Positions 38,276 to 49,467 of a stretch of 64,000 nt of DNA are shown here, in pieces. This stretch comes from Paraglaciecola marina (lineage in GTDB: Bacteria; Pseudomonadota; Gammaproteobacteria; Enterobacterales; Alteromonadaceae). The translations under genes and the position numbers were made by a program. The notes beneath the pieces are model-generated. The model made no database searches and had not been told where the DNA came from. It was given only the letters and a program-made list of their open reading frames with translations. Numbering within the stretch: the first letter of the stretch is position 1; every line of letters starts with the position of its first letter. The stretch is taken from assembly GCF_004360155.1 (NCBI RefSeq), contig NZ_SAIS01000007.1, positions 186,001 through 250,000 on the forward strand. The letters are read 5' to 3'.

Positions 38276-40243
38276 GTGGTTTTAAGCAAATTAGATCAAC
38301 ATCTCAATCGTCCTGTTTTTTATCTTTCCTCATTATTGATCGCAATATTGGTGTTATTTGCACTGATTAGCCCTAAAACTGCTGATGTTTTTTTTAGCCA
38401 TCTGCAAAGCACTATTATAGCTAATGGAAGTTGGTTTTATGTGTTGTCTGTGGCAGCTATTTTAATGTCTGTATTGTATTTAGGCTTTTCAAAATATGGG
38501 GAAATAAAGCTCGGACCTGACCATTGTAAGCCTGATTTTTCTCTACCTACTTGGCTGTCTATGCTATTTGCGGCAGGTATGGGGATAGGCTTGATGTTTT
38601 TTGGCGTAGCCGAACCTGTTATGCACTTTTTGTCTCCCCCAACCGCTACTCAAGGTACAACCGAGGCGGTACGCGAAGCGATGACTATGACGTTTTTTCA
38701 CTGGGGGTTACACGCGTGGGCCATCTATGCAGTTGTCGCCTTAGTATTGGCCTATTTTAGTTTTAGGTTAAATTTACCCTTAACCTTACGTTCTGCTTTG
38801 TATCCTTTAATTGGTGACAGGATCTACGGTTGGGCAGGGCATGTCGTAGATATTTTTGCCGTCGTGAGCACTATTTTCGGTATTGCAACCTCTTTAGGGT
38901 TAGGAGCCGCACAAATAAACTCTGGTCTTAATTACTTGTTTAATTTAGAGGAGTCAGTTAACACGCAAATCGTATTAATGATTGGAATTATAGCTATTGC
39001 TATTGTGTCTGTTGCTACGGGTTTAGATAAAGGCATTAGGCGCTTATCAGAGTTAAATATGGTCCTTGCTATAGCGCTTTTAATCTTCATTTTAGTATTA
39101 GGTCCTACAGTATTCTTGTTAACCGCCTATGTGCAAAATACAGGGGCTTATCTGTCGGACATTGTACGTAATACTTTTAATTTATTTGCCTATGATAAAA
39201 CTGACTGGATTGGCGGGTGGACTATTTTTTATTGGGGCTGGTGGTTAGCATGGGCACCCTTTGTTGGATTGTTTATTGCTCGAATATCTAGAGGTAGAAC
39301 CATTCGAGAGTTTGTAACTGGCGTGATGGTGATCCCAACCGCGTTTACTTTACTTTGGATGACTGTTTTTGGTAACTCTGCCATAGACCTCATTTATACA
39401 GAGGGTGTCGATAAATTGGGAAGTATGGTGAGTAGCAATGCCCCAGTTGCACTATTTGTGTTTTTAGAGAACTTTCCGTTTCAACATTTTTTAAGCTTTA
39501 TTGCTACTTTAATGGTGGTGGTGTTTTTTGTGACATCCTGTGATTCTGGCGCCATGGTGGTGGATATGTTGTGTTCTCACGGTCGAAATGACACCCCCGT
39601 TTGGCAGCGTATCTATTGGGCGGTAAGTATAGGCTTGGTTTCTGCTATATTGTTGACAGCTGGTGGCTTGAATGCCTTGCAAACCATGACGATTGCCTCT
39701 GCCTTACCTTTTGCGGTTATTCTCCTGTTGGCCTTGGTTGGTTTGATTAAGGCATTAAGGGTTGAAGCGCACAAGAAAACTAGTTTAGCAATGAATTCAC
39801 ACCCGCAACCATCGGATACCGATGGGGGCTGGAAACAACGACTTTCGACTATAATACAATGCCCTAATCAAGCTACAGCTAACAAGTTTGTCGCTGTTAC
39901 AGCTCGCTCTGCTATGGAGAGTGTAAGTGCTGAGCTGGCGCTTAACCAAGTAGAATCTAAGATTGTTGGTGATGTGAATAAGCTTACCTTGCATGTAGAT
40001 CATGGCCCAGAACATTCATTTGTGTATGGTGTGAAGTGTGCAAAACACCAACAGCCTAACTTTACCTGTGAGCAAGATGGGACAAAAGTTGATAATAGTA
40101 ATGAAGACTACTATCGCGTTGAAGTGCATTTAGCTGAAGGGGGCCAAGACTACGATATTATGGGTTGGTCAAAGCAAGCAGTGATTAACGACATGATTGA
40201 CCATTATCAAAAACACCTACACTTTTTACACCTTGTTCGCTAA
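38276..40243 (+). CDS. BCCT-family betaine/choline/carnitine transporter
   Basis: A 655-aa sodium- or proton-coupled transporter of the BCCT family, which imports quaternary amines such as choline and glycine betaine, often for osmoprotection. About twelve membrane helices cover residues 15-500. The family motif WTIFYWGWWLAWAPFVGLFI (about 315-334), followed by ARISRGRTIREF, is present. The first periplasmic and helix-2 region has AAGMGIGLMFFGVAEPVMHF. A soluble C-terminal domain of about 150 residues follows, possibly an osmosensing or regulatory tail. The start is GTG immediately after an in-frame stop, with no clear ribosome binding site. A hairpin terminator lies about 200 bp downstream. 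Confidence 0.92.
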   Translation: MVLSKLDQHLNRPVFYLSSLLIAILVLFALISPKTADVFFSHLQSTIIANGSWFYVLSVAAILMSVLYLGFSKYGEIKLGPDHCKPDFSLPTWLSMLFAAGMGIGLMFFGVAEPVMHFLSPPTATQGTTEAVREAMTMTFFHWGLHAWAIYAVVALVLAYFSFRLNLPLTLRSALYPLIGDRIYGWAGHVVDIFAVVSTIFGIATSLGLGAAQINSGLNYLFNLEESVNTQIVLMIGIIAIAIVSVATGLDKGIRRLSELNMVLAIALLIFILVLGPTVFLLTAYVQNTGAYLSDIVRNTFNLFAYDKTDWIGGWTIFYWGWWLAWAPFVGLFIARISRGRTIREFVTGVMVIPTAFTLLWMTVFGNSAIDLIYTEGVDKLGSMVSSNAPVALFVFLENFPFQHFLSFIATLMVVVFFVTSCDSGAMVVDMLCSHGRNDTPVWQRIYWAVSIGLVSAILLTAGGLNALQTMTIASALPFAVILLLALVGLIKALRVEAHKKTSLAMNSHPQPSDTDGGWKQRLSTIIQCPNQATANKFVAVTARSAMESVSAELALNQVESKIVGDVNKLTLHVDHGPEHSFVYGVKCAKHQQPNFTCEQDGTKVDNSNEDYYRVEVHLAEGGQDYDIMGWSKQAVINDMIDHYQKHLHFLHLVR

Positions 40244-40440
40244 TCATTTTTTGGGCATTTGAAGTGTTCCTCTTACTTTGTAACGGTAACACTAATATAG
40301 GGTTGATAAGCTTTCAATAGGCCGTCTAGTTCTTCGCTATGCAAGTGTGGATAATAAATCTGCTATCTAAATCATGATGCTGATTTTAGGTTAAGTGCTT
40401 TTACAATCTCTCCTTTAAATGCTCTGGGATATCTGAACAT

Positions 40441-40487
40441 AAAAAGACCCCCAGTACTGAGAATGTCTAAGTATTGGGGGCCTCTTT
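40441..40487. terminator. Bidirectional terminator between BCCT and chemoreceptor genes
   Basis: CCCCCAGTACT and AGTATTGGGGG pair (one G-T) around an 11-base loop, flanked by an A-run on the left and CTCTTT on the right. It lies between convergent genes and can serve both. Confidence 0.75.
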
Positions 40488-40529
40488 ATTTTCTATCTAT
40501 TCACTACAGGTCTAATCTTCTATGCGAGA

Positions 40530-42554
40530 CTACACCTTAAATGCTTGTACTGAACTTTGTAACTCTTCTGCCAGTTTAGCCACTTCTTGGCTAGACTCTG
40601 CAGTTTGGTGAGCTCCTGTTGTGGTTTCTTCAGCGATATTCACTATGTTCTCAAGTTTTTCACTAATCTCTTGAGACACAATATTTTGTTCACGGGCTGA
40701 TTGTTCAATTTGACTACTCACATCATAAGCCTTGTGTACTGCACTTGTTATAGACTCTAATGCAACGGTAGCGTTTTCAGCTTGTTGAACACACACAGTT
40801 GTCTGTTCTTTACCTTGATTCATTACAGATACCGCTTTTTCAGCGCCTGCCTGTAAGACCTCAATCATAGAGTTTATTTCTTGAGTTGATTGTTGTGTAC
40901 GACTTGCTAAGGTTCTGACTTCGTCGGCTACTACTGCGAAGCCGCGACCATGCTCACCCGCACGAGCAGCTTCGATAGCAGCATTTAATGCTAGTAGGTT
41001 AGTTTGGTCAGCTACGCCTCTAATAACTTCTAAAATACCGCCTATGCTAGCACTATCTTGGTTAAGTTTATTAATAACCTGTGCCGCTTCTTCAACGTCT
41101 TTTGCTAAAATTAGTATGGTATTTTTGTTTTCTTCTGAAATAGCTTTGACTTTTTCGGCTTCGTGGTCAGCATTCTTGATTTGATTAAGAGTATCTTCGG
41201 CATTTTGAGTGACTAATTGAGACGTACTATGCATCTCAGTTGTGGCTGTAGCTACTTGAGATACTTGTGACTTTTGATCTTGAATCGAATGTGTGGTTTG
41301 CGCCGTAATTGCAGATGTCTCTTCTGCTGTAGCTGCTAATTGAGTGGCTCTGGAACTTATACTTGAAATAAGTGTTTTTAAACTGGTTATGAGGTTATTA
41401 CAGTTTTTAGCTAACTCACCAAATTCATCATTAGCTGAATCATCAAGTTTACGGGTTAGGTCACCAGTGGATACAATATTAAGTATCTCATTAACTTTAT
41501 GCAGTGGCTTTATTATTGCTAATACCGTTCTGTATGCAATGGCTGCTGCGATTGCTAACGACGCTAACCCTATGATAATGGTAATCATTTTTCCTGATGA
41601 AACCGATTTATTTACTTCATTCTTTGCATTTTGGGCTTGAGCATCAGCTAATTTCTTGAGGTCATCGAGTTTATCTGATGCTTGAATGATATTTTGTTCT
41701 GATGCGCCATAGGCAATACTTGCTTGTTGTTTACTTTCTAGAAGTCTTACTTGAGTTTGTAAAAGCCCCTTTGAAGAGTTGATAGAATCTAACACGTCAT
41801 CAATAAGGGAGTATATTTCACTTAAGGTACCTGATGTATCTAAGCTACCGGCTTTATCTTGCATTGCAGTTACTTTAGATTGGATCTGATCAACCACAAA
41901 TTTGACTTCGCTACCGTTAATCTCTGCACGAAGTAAAGTTTCAGTTTTTACATACTCAGCACTTGCCGTAAGCAAGGTCATTAAATTTGACTCTAGACCG
42001 TTAGCTATTTCAGAGGTCTGCTGTAAGCTGCTACTATCTGCCACCTCGTCTAAATCAGCAAAATCAACTATAAGTGTGGATGTATCATCAGCATTGTCTT
42101 CTACGTCTCCAATGATATCCAACAGGTTGTCTGCATATTGCAATTGAGACTTTTTGTTTACAAAAATTGTATTTACGTTTTCTAGATACTCGCGGAAAAT
42201 GCTTTCTGTTTCTACAACAGACTTACGAAGAGCTGGTTCATTACTTACGACTCCAGTAAGTATGCGTAATTCATCTTCAAACTTCTTATGGCTCTCTTCA
42301 AAGGCAGTATACTTATCTTCTAACACTTCAGATTCTGTTTCATATAAAGCTTCAGTTGTGAGTTTACTCATATTCAAAAAAGAGGTTTTGAGGAGATTAC
42401 TGCCACTAACTGTTGGTAATGCGAGTGTATTGACTTCTTCTGTGGCGCTGTCGATGCTGCTCAAACTGGTGTAAGAAACTACACCTAATATAAACATAAG
42501 AATGGTAATGACTGCAAAACCACCTACTACACGAGTTGCAACTGTTATTTTCAT
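40530..42554 (-). CDS. Methyl-accepting chemotaxis protein
   Basis: A membrane chemoreceptor of 674 aa. TM1 (about 8-30) and TM2 (about 320-345) bracket a long helical periplasmic domain of about 290 residues. A HAMP domain (about 345-400) and a coiled-coil signalling domain follow. The hairpin tip is conserved: [20 protein letters not shown], followed by [15 protein letters not shown] (about 513-548), where CheA and CheW bind. I see no CheR/CheB tether at the C-terminus, which ends SVQAFKV. The large helical sensor region suggests a helical-bundle sensor. The ligand is unknown. It stands alone between a terminator and apaH. Confidence 0.94.
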   Translation of the reverse strand: MKITVATRVVGGFAVITILMFILGVVSYTSLSSIDSATEEVNTLALPTVSGSNLLKTSFLNMSKLTTEALYETESEVLEDKYTAFEESHKKFEDELRILTGVVSNEPALRKSVVETESIFREYLENVNTIFVNKKSQLQYADNLLDIIGDVEDNADDTSTLIVDFADLDEVADSSSLQQTSEIANGLESNLMTLLTASAEYVKTETLLRAEINGSEVKFVVDQIQSKVTAMQDKAGSLDTSGTLSEIYSLIDDVLDSINSSKGLLQTQVRLLESKQQASIAYGASEQNIIQASDKLDDLKKLADAQAQNAKNEVNKSVSSGKMITIIIGLASLAIAAAIAYRTVLAIIKPLHKVNEILNIVSTGDLTRKLDDSANDEFGELAKNCNNLITSLKTLISSISSRATQLAATAEETSAITAQTTHSIQDQKSQVSQVATATTEMHSTSQLVTQNAEDTLNQIKNADHEAEKVKAISEENKNTILILAKDVEEAAQVINKLNQDSASIGGILEVIRGVADQTNLLALNAAIEAARAGEHGRGFAVVADEVRTLASRTQQSTQEINSMIEVLQAGAEKAVSVMNQGKEQTTVCVQQAENATVALESITSAVHKAYDVSSQIEQSAREQNIVSQEISEKLENIVNIAEETTTGAHQTAESSQEVAKLAEELQSSVQAFKV

Positions 42555-42713
42555 GAAACGACCTTAAACTAAGTTGGATGAACCAAACATTGTCAAAGGT
42601 TAGTTATTAATTATTATTTTAACAAACCTACAATGTGACAAGATTTTAACTATAACCGACTGAACCCAAATTGGTAGAGATAATGGGTATAATTATTCTA
42701 ATCTATCGACAGT

Positions 42714-43532
42714 TTATTGGGTTTCTTTATACTTAACTGAGTGTTTTACGTTCCTAGATAAATCTAAAAGGGTCAGCTTGTTGCCCCAGATGTATCCAGT
42801 ATCTAGGCCTGTGGCTTGTGTGGTGTGAGTTACCCCATTGAGAGCAGCCCAATGCCCAAAAATAACTTGTTGAGAATTTTTTAACTTTTCATTGTGACAG
42901 TTAAACCATGGAGTAAGTTCTGAGCTCGCATCTTCGGGGGCGGCTTTACAGTCAAAATCTAAGATATCCCCACCCTTAATAAAACGCATTCGAGTTAAGG
43001 CATTAACGATAAATCGAAATCGTTTAGCACCTGTTAGTTCCTTATCCCAGACATTTGGTTGGTTGCCGTACATATTAGTTAAAAAAGTTTGCCATTTATC
43101 ACCTGTTAATTGTTCACTTATTTCGTCGCTGTATGCCAAAGCTTGTTTAATAGACCATTTAGGGTAAAGACCGGCATGGGTTACTAATTTATATTCGTTA
43201 GGTTTGAGGGCTAAGGGTTTTTTTCGTAACCAATTGATATAGGTTTCTATATTTTTACTAGAAAGTAAGGTGTCTAATTTATCATTTGGCTTGGCTTTTC
43301 GTATTCCAGAATAAATAGCAAGCAAATGTAAGTCATGATTACCTAATACTGTGTCAAAACTATCCCCGAGTGAGTATAAATATTCTATTGTTTCGAGAGC
43401 TTGCGGGCCTCGACCTATTAAGTCGCCCACCGCGATTAATTTGTCTCGTTCAGCTGAAAAGCCAACTGAGTCTAATAGTCTAACCAGACCAGTGAAGCAA
43501 GCTTGAATGTCACCAACAATATAAGTTGCCAT
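42714..43532 (-). CDS. apaH: Symmetrical bis(5'-nucleosyl)-tetraphosphatase (ApaH)
   Basis: ApaH hydrolyses diadenosine tetraphosphate to two ADP and also affects NpN-capped RNA. At 272 aa it is the standard length. The metallophosphatase motifs are YIVGDIQAC, VGDLIGRGP, LGNHDLHLLAIY, THAGLY and FGHWAALNG. The first motif has Gln in place of the E. coli His (GDVHGC), a variant I believe is common in other gammaproteobacteria. It is the last gene of the lptD-surA-pdxA-rsmA-apaG-apaH cluster, 4 bp after apaG. Confidence 0.95.
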   Translation of the reverse strand: MATYIVGDIQACFTGLVRLLDSVGFSAERDKLIAVGDLIGRGPQALETIEYLYSLGDSFDTVLGNHDLHLLAIYSGIRKAKPNDKLDTLLSSKNIETYINWLRKKPLALKPNEYKLVTHAGLYPKWSIKQALAYSDEISEQLTGDKWQTFLTNMYGNQPNVWDKELTGAKRFRFIVNALTRMRFIKGGDILDFDCKAAPEDASSELTPWFNCHNEKLKNSQQVIFGHWAALNGVTHTTQATGLDTGYIWGNKLTLLDLSRNVKHSVKYKETQ

Positions 43533-43536
43533 TGCT

Positions 43537-43914
43537 TTAATTTAAAACATTGGGCACAGCTAGGCGGAATACGTCAATTGGAGCCTCAAAGATTTGTCCA
43601 TCTGCACTGAGCATCTCGTAAAACCCCTGCATAGTTCCAATGGGGGTATCTAAAATAGCACCACTGCTGTAACGAAATGACTCACCTTGTTTTATATTGG
43701 GTTGCTCCCCAATTACACCAGGTCCCCTTACTTCTGTGTTTTTACCATTGCCATCAGTTATCAACCAATACCTAGCCATTAACTGCACGCTTTTATCACT
43801 ATGGTTAGTGATCGTAATGGTATAGCTGAAGGGATACTTGTCTTTCTCTGGAATTCTATTTGGCAGGTATTGGGTCTGCACATCAATAACAATAGGTGTT
43901 TCTTGACTCATCAC
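43537..43914 (-). CDS. apaG: ApaG protein
   Basis: A 125-aa single-domain protein with the Ig-like ApaG fold: YTITITNHSDKSVQLMARYW, GPGVIGEQPNIKQGESFRYS and TPIGTMQGFYEM. Its biochemical role is not settled. The family has been linked to Co2+ resistance and Mg2+ efflux phenotypes and to Ap4A metabolism by gene order. It lies between rsmA (27 bp) and apaH (4 bp). Confidence 0.95.
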   Translation of the reverse strand: MMSQETPIVIDVQTQYLPNRIPEKDKYPFSYTITITNHSDKSVQLMARYWLITDGNGKNTEVRGPGVIGEQPNIKQGESFRYSSGAILDTPIGTMQGFYEMLSADGQIFEAPIDVFRLAVPNVLN

Positions 43915-43941
43915 AGGGCTCAGTTTTTAATATTTTTGTAT

Positions 43942-44760
43942 TTAGTTATTGCTAGAGTCTAGCGTATAGCTTTCTACAGCATTAGCAATTTTTGCAAAAT
44001 CTTGCAAAGACAAGTTCTCAGCTCGAAGTTCCGGATTAATTCCCAGCTCAATAAGTTGCTGTTCGCTTAAGCTGTTTTTAAGGCTATTGCGTATTGTTTT
44101 GCGTCTTTGATTAAATGCCTGTGCACATACTGTATGAAGGGTATCTTCATTAATTAGTGAAACTGGCTTTTGTTGGTGGGGGATTAATCGCACTACTGCT
44201 GAGTCTACCTTGGGAGGTGGGTTAAATGCCCCCGGTGGAACTTGAAGAACCGGTATTACCTGACAATGATATTGGGCCATCACTGATAATCTACCGTAAT
44301 TTTTATTCCCTGGTGATGCGGCCAAGCGATTAACCACCTCTTTTTGTAACATAAAGTGCATATCTTGTACTTTATTAGCAAAAGAAAATAAATGGAACAT
44401 AAGTGGTGTTGATATATTGTAAGGAAGGTTTCCAAATATTCTTAAAGGTGTATCTTCTGAAATCAACTGCGAAAAATCGTATTTTAACGCATCTGTTTCA
44501 ACGATATTAAGTTTGCTTGCAATAAAAGGGTGGGTGCGTAACCGAGCCGCTAAATCTCTATCTAATTCTACAACCGTTAGTTCATCCAGTAATTCACACA
44601 CTGGTTCGGTTAGGGCGCCAAGTCCTGGACCGATCTCTACCATGTGCTGTCCTTTCTGAGGATTAATAGCAGATACAATTTGATCAATTACATAGTTATC
44701 GTGTAGAAAATTTTGACCAAAACGTTTTCTAGCTGTATGCCCTAAATGCTGTTTACTCAT
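43942..44760 (-). CDS. rsmA: 16S rRNA dimethyladenosine transferase (RsmA/KsgA)
   Basis: RsmA dimethylates A1518 and A1519 of 16S rRNA late in 30S assembly. The 272-aa protein has [18 protein letters not shown] at the N-terminus, the SAM-binding [14 protein letters not shown] (about 42-55), and the catalytic NLPYNIS (about 115-121). A C-terminal helical domain includes [13 protein letters not shown]. It overlaps pdxA by 4 bp, so translation is coupled. Confidence 0.97.
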   Translation of the reverse strand: MSKQHLGHTARKRFGQNFLHDNYVIDQIVSAINPQKGQHMVEIGPGLGALTEPVCELLDELTVVELDRDLAARLRTHPFIASKLNIVETDALKYDFSQLISEDTPLRIFGNLPYNISTPLMFHLFSFANKVQDMHFMLQKEVVNRLAASPGNKNYGRLSVMAQYHCQVIPVLQVPPGAFNPPPKVDSAVVRLIPHQQKPVSLINEDTLHTVCAQAFNQRRKTIRNSLKNSLSEQQLIELGINPELRAENLSLQDFAKIANAVESYTLDSSNN

Positions 44761-45740
44761 TGTTTTTTCGCTGCTATCTCGATGGCTTTTTCGATAGCTA
44801 ATTCAAAGCTACCCGTGTCTGCTTGACCTGTGCCTGCTAAATCTAATGCAGTGCCATGGTCTACTGATGTTCTAATGAAAGGTAATCCTAGGGTAATGTT
44901 AATAGAAGCGCCGAAGCCTTTGTATTTTAATACTGGTAACCCTTGGTCATGGTACATAGCCAAAATAGCGTCAGCTTGCTCTAGGTATTTAGGATTAAAG
45001 ATAGTATCTGCTGGTAATGGGCCAGTAATTTTTAGCCCTTCCTCTCGTAATGCTTCTAATGCCGGATTAATCACAAGTATTTCTTCTTTACCAATATGAC
45101 CATCTTCACCTGCATGAGGGTTTAAACCACACACAAAAATATGAGGATTTTTTATGCCAAATTTTAACATTAAATCGGTGTTTACTATGTGCAAAACTTT
45201 ATGTAGGCGCTCAAAGGTAATGGCTTTGGATACATAAGCTAACGGAATATGTGTGGTCGCAAGTACCACCCTTAACCCTTCGGTTGCTAGCATCATCACA
45301 ACGTCATTAGTATTAGATTCGTTGGCGAAAAACTCTGTATGGCCGCTGAAAGATATGCCCCCTTCGTTAATGATCCCCTTATGTACAGGGCCAGTTACCA
45401 CTGCATCAAACTCGCCGTCTAAATTCTTTTTACAAGCTTGGCGCAATGTTTCCACTACATAGGGACCATTTTCACTATTGAGCACCCCACTTTGAGTAGG
45501 GGTTTTGCTTTTGATATTAACTAGAAACACTTTCCCTGGGGGCAGGATATGCGTGGCATTTTCTTCATACTCCACAAATGATATGGGTAAACCCAATTGC
45601 TTAGCTCTTTGACTTAGCATTTGACCATCTGCAAAAACTACTAGCTGCGCTTGCCATGCTTGTTGCACTATTTGAATTAGTAAGTCAGGACCTATGCCAG
45701 CAGGCTCTCCAGGTGTAATAGCTATTTTTAGTGGTTTCAT
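44757..45740 (-). CDS. pdxA: 4-hydroxythreonine-4-phosphate dehydrogenase (PdxA)
   Basis: PdxA oxidises 4-phosphohydroxy-L-threonine in the DXP-dependent pyridoxal phosphate pathway. At 327 aa it matches the family. Motifs seen are [13 protein letters not shown] at the N-terminus, the metal and substrate His residues in [21 protein letters not shown], and [17 protein letters not shown] near the C-terminus. It starts directly after the surA stop with no gap and overlaps rsmA by 4 bp. Confidence 0.97.
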   Translation of the reverse strand: MKPLKIAITPGEPAGIGPDLLIQIVQQAWQAQLVVFADGQMLSQRAKQLGLPISFVEYEENATHILPPGKVFLVNIKSKTPTQSGVLNSENGPYVVETLRQACKKNLDGEFDAVVTGPVHKGIINEGGISFSGHTEFFANESNTNDVVMMLATEGLRVVLATTHIPLAYVSKAITFERLHKVLHIVNTDLMLKFGIKNPHIFVCGLNPHAGEDGHIGKEEILVINPALEALREEGLKITGPLPADTIFNPKYLEQADAILAMYHDQGLPVLKYKGFGASINITLGLPFIRTSVDHGTALDLAGTGQADTGSFELAIEKAIEIAAKKQ

Positions 45741-47033
45741 TTAGCTGGCCGTATCGTTTAAGACTTCAACATATGCGCCTGCACGTATTTCTCGAAGCCA
45801 AGTGTCGGCTTCTTCAGCGAATTTACGTTGAAATAATAACTGGTAGGCTTTTTCTTCTTTACGTTGTTCAGTTATGTCACCCACTCGCTTGCCAAGTAAT
45901 TGCATCAAGTGCCATCCGAATTGAGAGCGCACTGGTTGACTAATTTCATCTACTTCTAATTTACCAAGTGTTTCTTGGAACTCAGGAACATAAATACTCG
46001 GGTCAGACCAACCTAATTCGCCACCTTTTAAGGCAGAGCCTGGATCAGCAGAATGTTCTTTTGCTAACTCACTAAAATCAGCTTCTCCTGCTAATATTTG
46101 TTCACGAAACTCTTGTAGCATTTGTTTCGCTTTGTCGTCACTTAAAATAACTGAAGGTGAAATTAGAATATGTCTTGCGTTGACTTCTGATATCTCAACT
46201 TTTTCAATGCCTCGAAGATCTTTGACCTTCAATATATGGAATCCGGCTCCACTTCGAATAGGGCCCACTAAAGCGTCTTTACTCTTATTTTGAACTGCTT
46301 CTGCGAATAAGGTTGGCATAGAGTTGATATTCATCCAGCCTAAATCACCACCTTCTAGGGCTAGTGCTCCACCAGAGGAGGCCGTTGCAATTCTGGCGAA
46401 GTCGGAACCATTATTTAATAACTCTAGCACTTTATTTGCACGGTTTTTGGCGGCAGTTATATCTTCATCTGTGGGCTCTGGAGGAAACTCAATTAAGATA
46501 TGGCCTAAATGATACTCAGCTTGTTGACTGCCTTGCTCATCTATAAGTTTAACTAAGTTATCTACTTCTTGATCTGTAATATAAACACGACGTCTAACAT
46601 TGGCTCTACGAACTTCACCTAAGATTATTTCTTTGCGAATTTCTTCTCTATATGTGTCATAGGTGACGCCTTCTTGAGCAATTTTGTTACGAAATTGCTC
46701 AACTGTCATATTTTCACCTTGAGCAATATTGCCAATGGTTTGTTCTAATTGCGGGTCGCTAATTTGGATACCCATACGCTCAGCAAGTTGCATTTGCAAA
46801 TTATCGACAATTAATTTTTCAATAGCTTGGGTGCGTATAGCTCTATCTGAAGGCAAGGTTTGGTTGTTGGCTGCTGCGTTACGTTTCACTACTGCAACAA
46901 GCTCTTCAATTTGGCTTTCTAACACCACGCTTTGGTCAACAATCACTGATACCTTATCAAGTGACTCAGGCGCTGCATAAGATTTAAAGGTTAAAAAAGA
47001 ACTGATTAAAAGAGTAACTACTAATACTTTCAT
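45741..47033 (-). CDS. surA: Periplasmic chaperone/peptidyl-prolyl isomerase SurA
   Basis: SurA escorts unfolded outer-membrane proteins, including LptD, across the periplasm to the BAM complex. The protein has a signal peptide (about 1-20, ending SYAAP) and an N-terminal chaperone domain. Two parvulin domains follow: one at about 174-275 with YHLGHILIEFP, the other at about 283-390 with VNARHILISP. A C-terminal helix closes it. The length of 430 aa matches E. coli (428). It is downstream of lptD by 92 bp and flush against pdxA, the standard order. Confidence 0.97.
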   Translation of the reverse strand: MKVLVVTLLISSFLTFKSYAAPESLDKVSVIVDQSVVLESQIEELVAVVKRNAAANNQTLPSDRAIRTQAIEKLIVDNLQMQLAERMGIQISDPQLEQTIGNIAQGENMTVEQFRNKIAQEGVTYDTYREEIRKEIILGEVRRANVRRRVYITDQEVDNLVKLIDEQGSQQAEYHLGHILIEFPPEPTDEDITAAKNRANKVLELLNNGSDFARIATASSGGALALEGGDLGWMNINSMPTLFAEAVQNKSKDALVGPIRSGAGFHILKVKDLRGIEKVEISEVNARHILISPSVILSDDKAKQMLQEFREQILAGEADFSELAKEHSADPGSALKGGELGWSDPSIYVPEFQETLGKLEVDEISQPVRSQFGWHLMQLLGKRVGDITEQRKEEKAYQLLFQRKFAEEADTWLREIRAGAYVEVLNDTAS

Positions 47034-47125
47034 GATATTTTTACTTTTAAGTTTAATGGCGTTTGGTCTAGAAACGCCAAATAGAAATTAGGTTGTTTGA
47101 AAAGGTTAGTTATTTCAAACGTTAA

Positions 47126-49315
47126 TTAGTTCAACAGATAGGGGCGTCTATATCCAAAAAGCCCGTCACGTAATAAGTTCCGATTGGTGAAGTATACATG
47201 AAATCCTGTTTCGAAATCATTGGTACTTTGCACTCCTGTTGATTCATAACTGTTGCTCAAATATCGCTCAGCTACAAAACTCACAGTCCAACAACATGAG
47301 CTATATTGAACACCATTGTAGGCTTCTACAGTCCTGTTTAGGGTCCTGTCATAGTACCAACGGCCTATCCACTGCCAATTTTTAGAAATGGGCCAAGTGG
47401 CAGTTATACCCACTTGATCAATTTTTTCTGATGATAAATCTCTAACAAACCTATGGTTTATCTGGAGCAGTTTATTTTCAGATAGTTGATATTCAAGAGA
47501 TATACTACTGCGTTCGACTTTATCTGTAATGCTTGATACCTGAGCTAACGTATGGGCATACCATTTACTACCCATTTGCCAATCTAATTCGGCAGCTAGG
47601 GCTGATTTACTATCTTCTTTTGTCGCGTCAAGTACTTGGTTGTCTTTTAAATAAAATATCTGGCCTATGCTTAGCTTGAATTTTTCCTGATTATTGTCAT
47701 CAATAATGCGGGTAGTCGTACCTAGCGTGATCTGATTGTTATCACTAATTCTATCTAGCCCTGTGAATTCTTGGCCCCTAAATAAGCCTGCAAAATCATT
47801 GTAGAGCCGAGTTGTATCATATAATCCTATGTTAGTTTGTTCTTCATAGCTGGTGTATAAATATTGAGCTTTGGGTTCAAAGGTTTGTGTTAGGGTTTTA
47901 CCAAACCAACTGATTTCTCTTTCGAAAGCTAAACTACCATAGAGCTTTGCTTGGCCTAAGGTCCTAGTGACTTCTTTTTCTAAATTGGTATCTGTAATAT
48001 TTTCCTGAAAATAATGGGTGTGCATTACCGATACTTCAGCTAGCAATTCACTCCATTGATTTTGGAATGGGTAGCTTAATGTGGGGGCAATATGAAAGCG
48101 TGTGGCAGTTGGGTTGTCTTCATCACCACTTTCAAAGTAGGCGAGTTCTGAGTTTATATTAAATTCAAATCCTGCCCCTAGATCATTTAAATAGTTAAGT
48201 CTTATCTCTGGGAGTGCCCGATAACTATCTGGGTGATCCCCAAGCACTTCGAAGTCTCGAAATTGTGCGCTTATATCTAAACCTTCGGAAAAATAATTTA
48301 AGCCAAGGGTTTTATATAGGTGAGTATCTGACTGGCTATAATAATCTGAACCCAGATCATTAACATAGTTATCATCGCTGAGGCCGTTAATTTCAGCATT
48401 TACACGCCAATTCTCATTGATAGAACCATTATGAACATATCTATAGAAGTAACGTTCTGAATCTTGGTCTTCAGCTAGATCATTTGGGAGATACTCAAGG
48501 TTAAGCTGACCTTTATGCTGCTCAGTTAGGTAGCGAAATTCTGTTTTGAGTTGCAATCCGCGATTGGTCATTAATCTTGGACTCAAGGTTAAATCGTAGT
48601 TTGGGGCGATATTCCAATAAATGGGTTGCTCGACGCTGATACCAGCAGAGCTACTATTTGTGATATCTGGGTATAGTAAACCAGATTGGCGCTCATCATT
48701 AACGGGGAAAGAGAAATAGGGTAAATACAGAACTGGTACATCTTTTATATAGAATCTGGCGTGTTTCACAATGCCTCTAGCCTGGTTTGGGGTGATTTCT
48801 ATCTGACTTGCCTGGATTCTCCATACTTCATCATCAATAGGGCAGCTACTATAGCTTGCTTCAATTAGATTAATGCCGGTTTGCTCGCTGATGGCTATTT
48901 CTTGGGCTTCACCATGACCTTGTACCCGATTGAGTTGATAATTAGATTCTTCAATTAGTAATTCATTAGAAATTCTATTTAAGGTGACCTTATCGCTAGA
49001 GACGGTGATGTTTTTATCTTGAAAATTAACACTGCCATTAGCCACTAACGTTTCACTGAGTCTATCTAATTTCGCGCTTTCAGCTTTTATTTTAACTTCG
49101 GAACTGTTTATTTCTACATCGCCATTAAATTCTGCATAGGTATTTTGTTGAATTTCACTGTATTGGGATTTTACGAGAATTTGCCCATCAATTAATGAGT
49201 TATCTAAGTTTGGTCCTGCTAAAGGAACAAAACACACTTCTTGAGCATTTGATACCCCCGCCCACATTGTTAATGCGCAAAAGAGTGAGCGGTGCAGTTT
49301 TGGAGTAATTGACAA
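47126..49315 (-). CDS. lptD: LPS-assembly outer-membrane protein LptD
   Basis: LptD forms the outer-membrane translocon that delivers lipopolysaccharide to the cell surface with LptE. A signal peptide (about 1-24) precedes an OstA/LptA-like jelly roll (about 45-200) with VEINSSEVKIKAESAKLDR and similar strands. The large LptD barrel starts around residue 210 (PYFSFPVNDERQSGLLYPDI). Cysteines near residues 28 and 165 and a late paired Cys-Cys (YSSCCW) fit the disulfide pairs of the family. At 729 aa it is slightly shorter than E. coli (784). I found no sigma-E type promoter in the upstream region. Confidence 0.95.
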   Translation of the reverse strand: MSITPKLHRSLFCALTMWAGVSNAQEVCFVPLAGPNLDNSLIDGQILVKSQYSEIQQNTYAEFNGDVEINSSEVKIKAESAKLDRLSETLVANGSVNFQDKNITVSSDKVTLNRISNELLIEESNYQLNRVQGHGEAQEIAISEQTGINLIEASYSSCPIDDEVWRIQASQIEITPNQARGIVKHARFYIKDVPVLYLPYFSFPVNDERQSGLLYPDITNSSSAGISVEQPIYWNIAPNYDLTLSPRLMTNRGLQLKTEFRYLTEQHKGQLNLEYLPNDLAEDQDSERYFYRYVHNGSINENWRVNAEINGLSDDNYVNDLGSDYYSQSDTHLYKTLGLNYFSEGLDISAQFRDFEVLGDHPDSYRALPEIRLNYLNDLGAGFEFNINSELAYFESGDEDNPTATRFHIAPTLSYPFQNQWSELLAEVSVMHTHYFQENITDTNLEKEVTRTLGQAKLYGSLAFEREISWFGKTLTQTFEPKAQYLYTSYEEQTNIGLYDTTRLYNDFAGLFRGQEFTGLDRISDNNQITLGTTTRIIDDNNQEKFKLSIGQIFYLKDNQVLDATKEDSKSALAAELDWQMGSKWYAHTLAQVSSITDKVERSSISLEYQLSENKLLQINHRFVRDLSSEKIDQVGITATWPISKNWQWIGRWYYDRTLNRTVEAYNGVQYSSCCWTVSFVAERYLSNSYESTGVQSTNDFETGFHVYFTNRNLLRDGLFGYRRPYLLN

Positions 49316-49467
49316 GTAAAAAATAGCCTAAATAGAAAATGTAAAATGATATAAAATGTTAATTTTAAGGGTTTCGAACGGATTTACCAGTAGACTTGCA
49401 AAAAAAGAGATATTTCGCCATTCTCTCATAAAAACACATAGACATCATTCTCAACTAGAGACAATTT

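Noticed and set aside
42714-43532. ApaH inactivated by His to Gln in the first metal motif
   Set aside because: GDIQAC differs from E. coli GDVHGC, but as I recall a Gln at this place is common in Pseudomonas-type ApaH proteins, and the other motifs are intact.
49316-49467. Sigma-E promoter for lptD-surA
   Set aside because: I looked on the minus strand for GGAACTT and a correctly spaced GTCTAA-type element and found no convincing pair.
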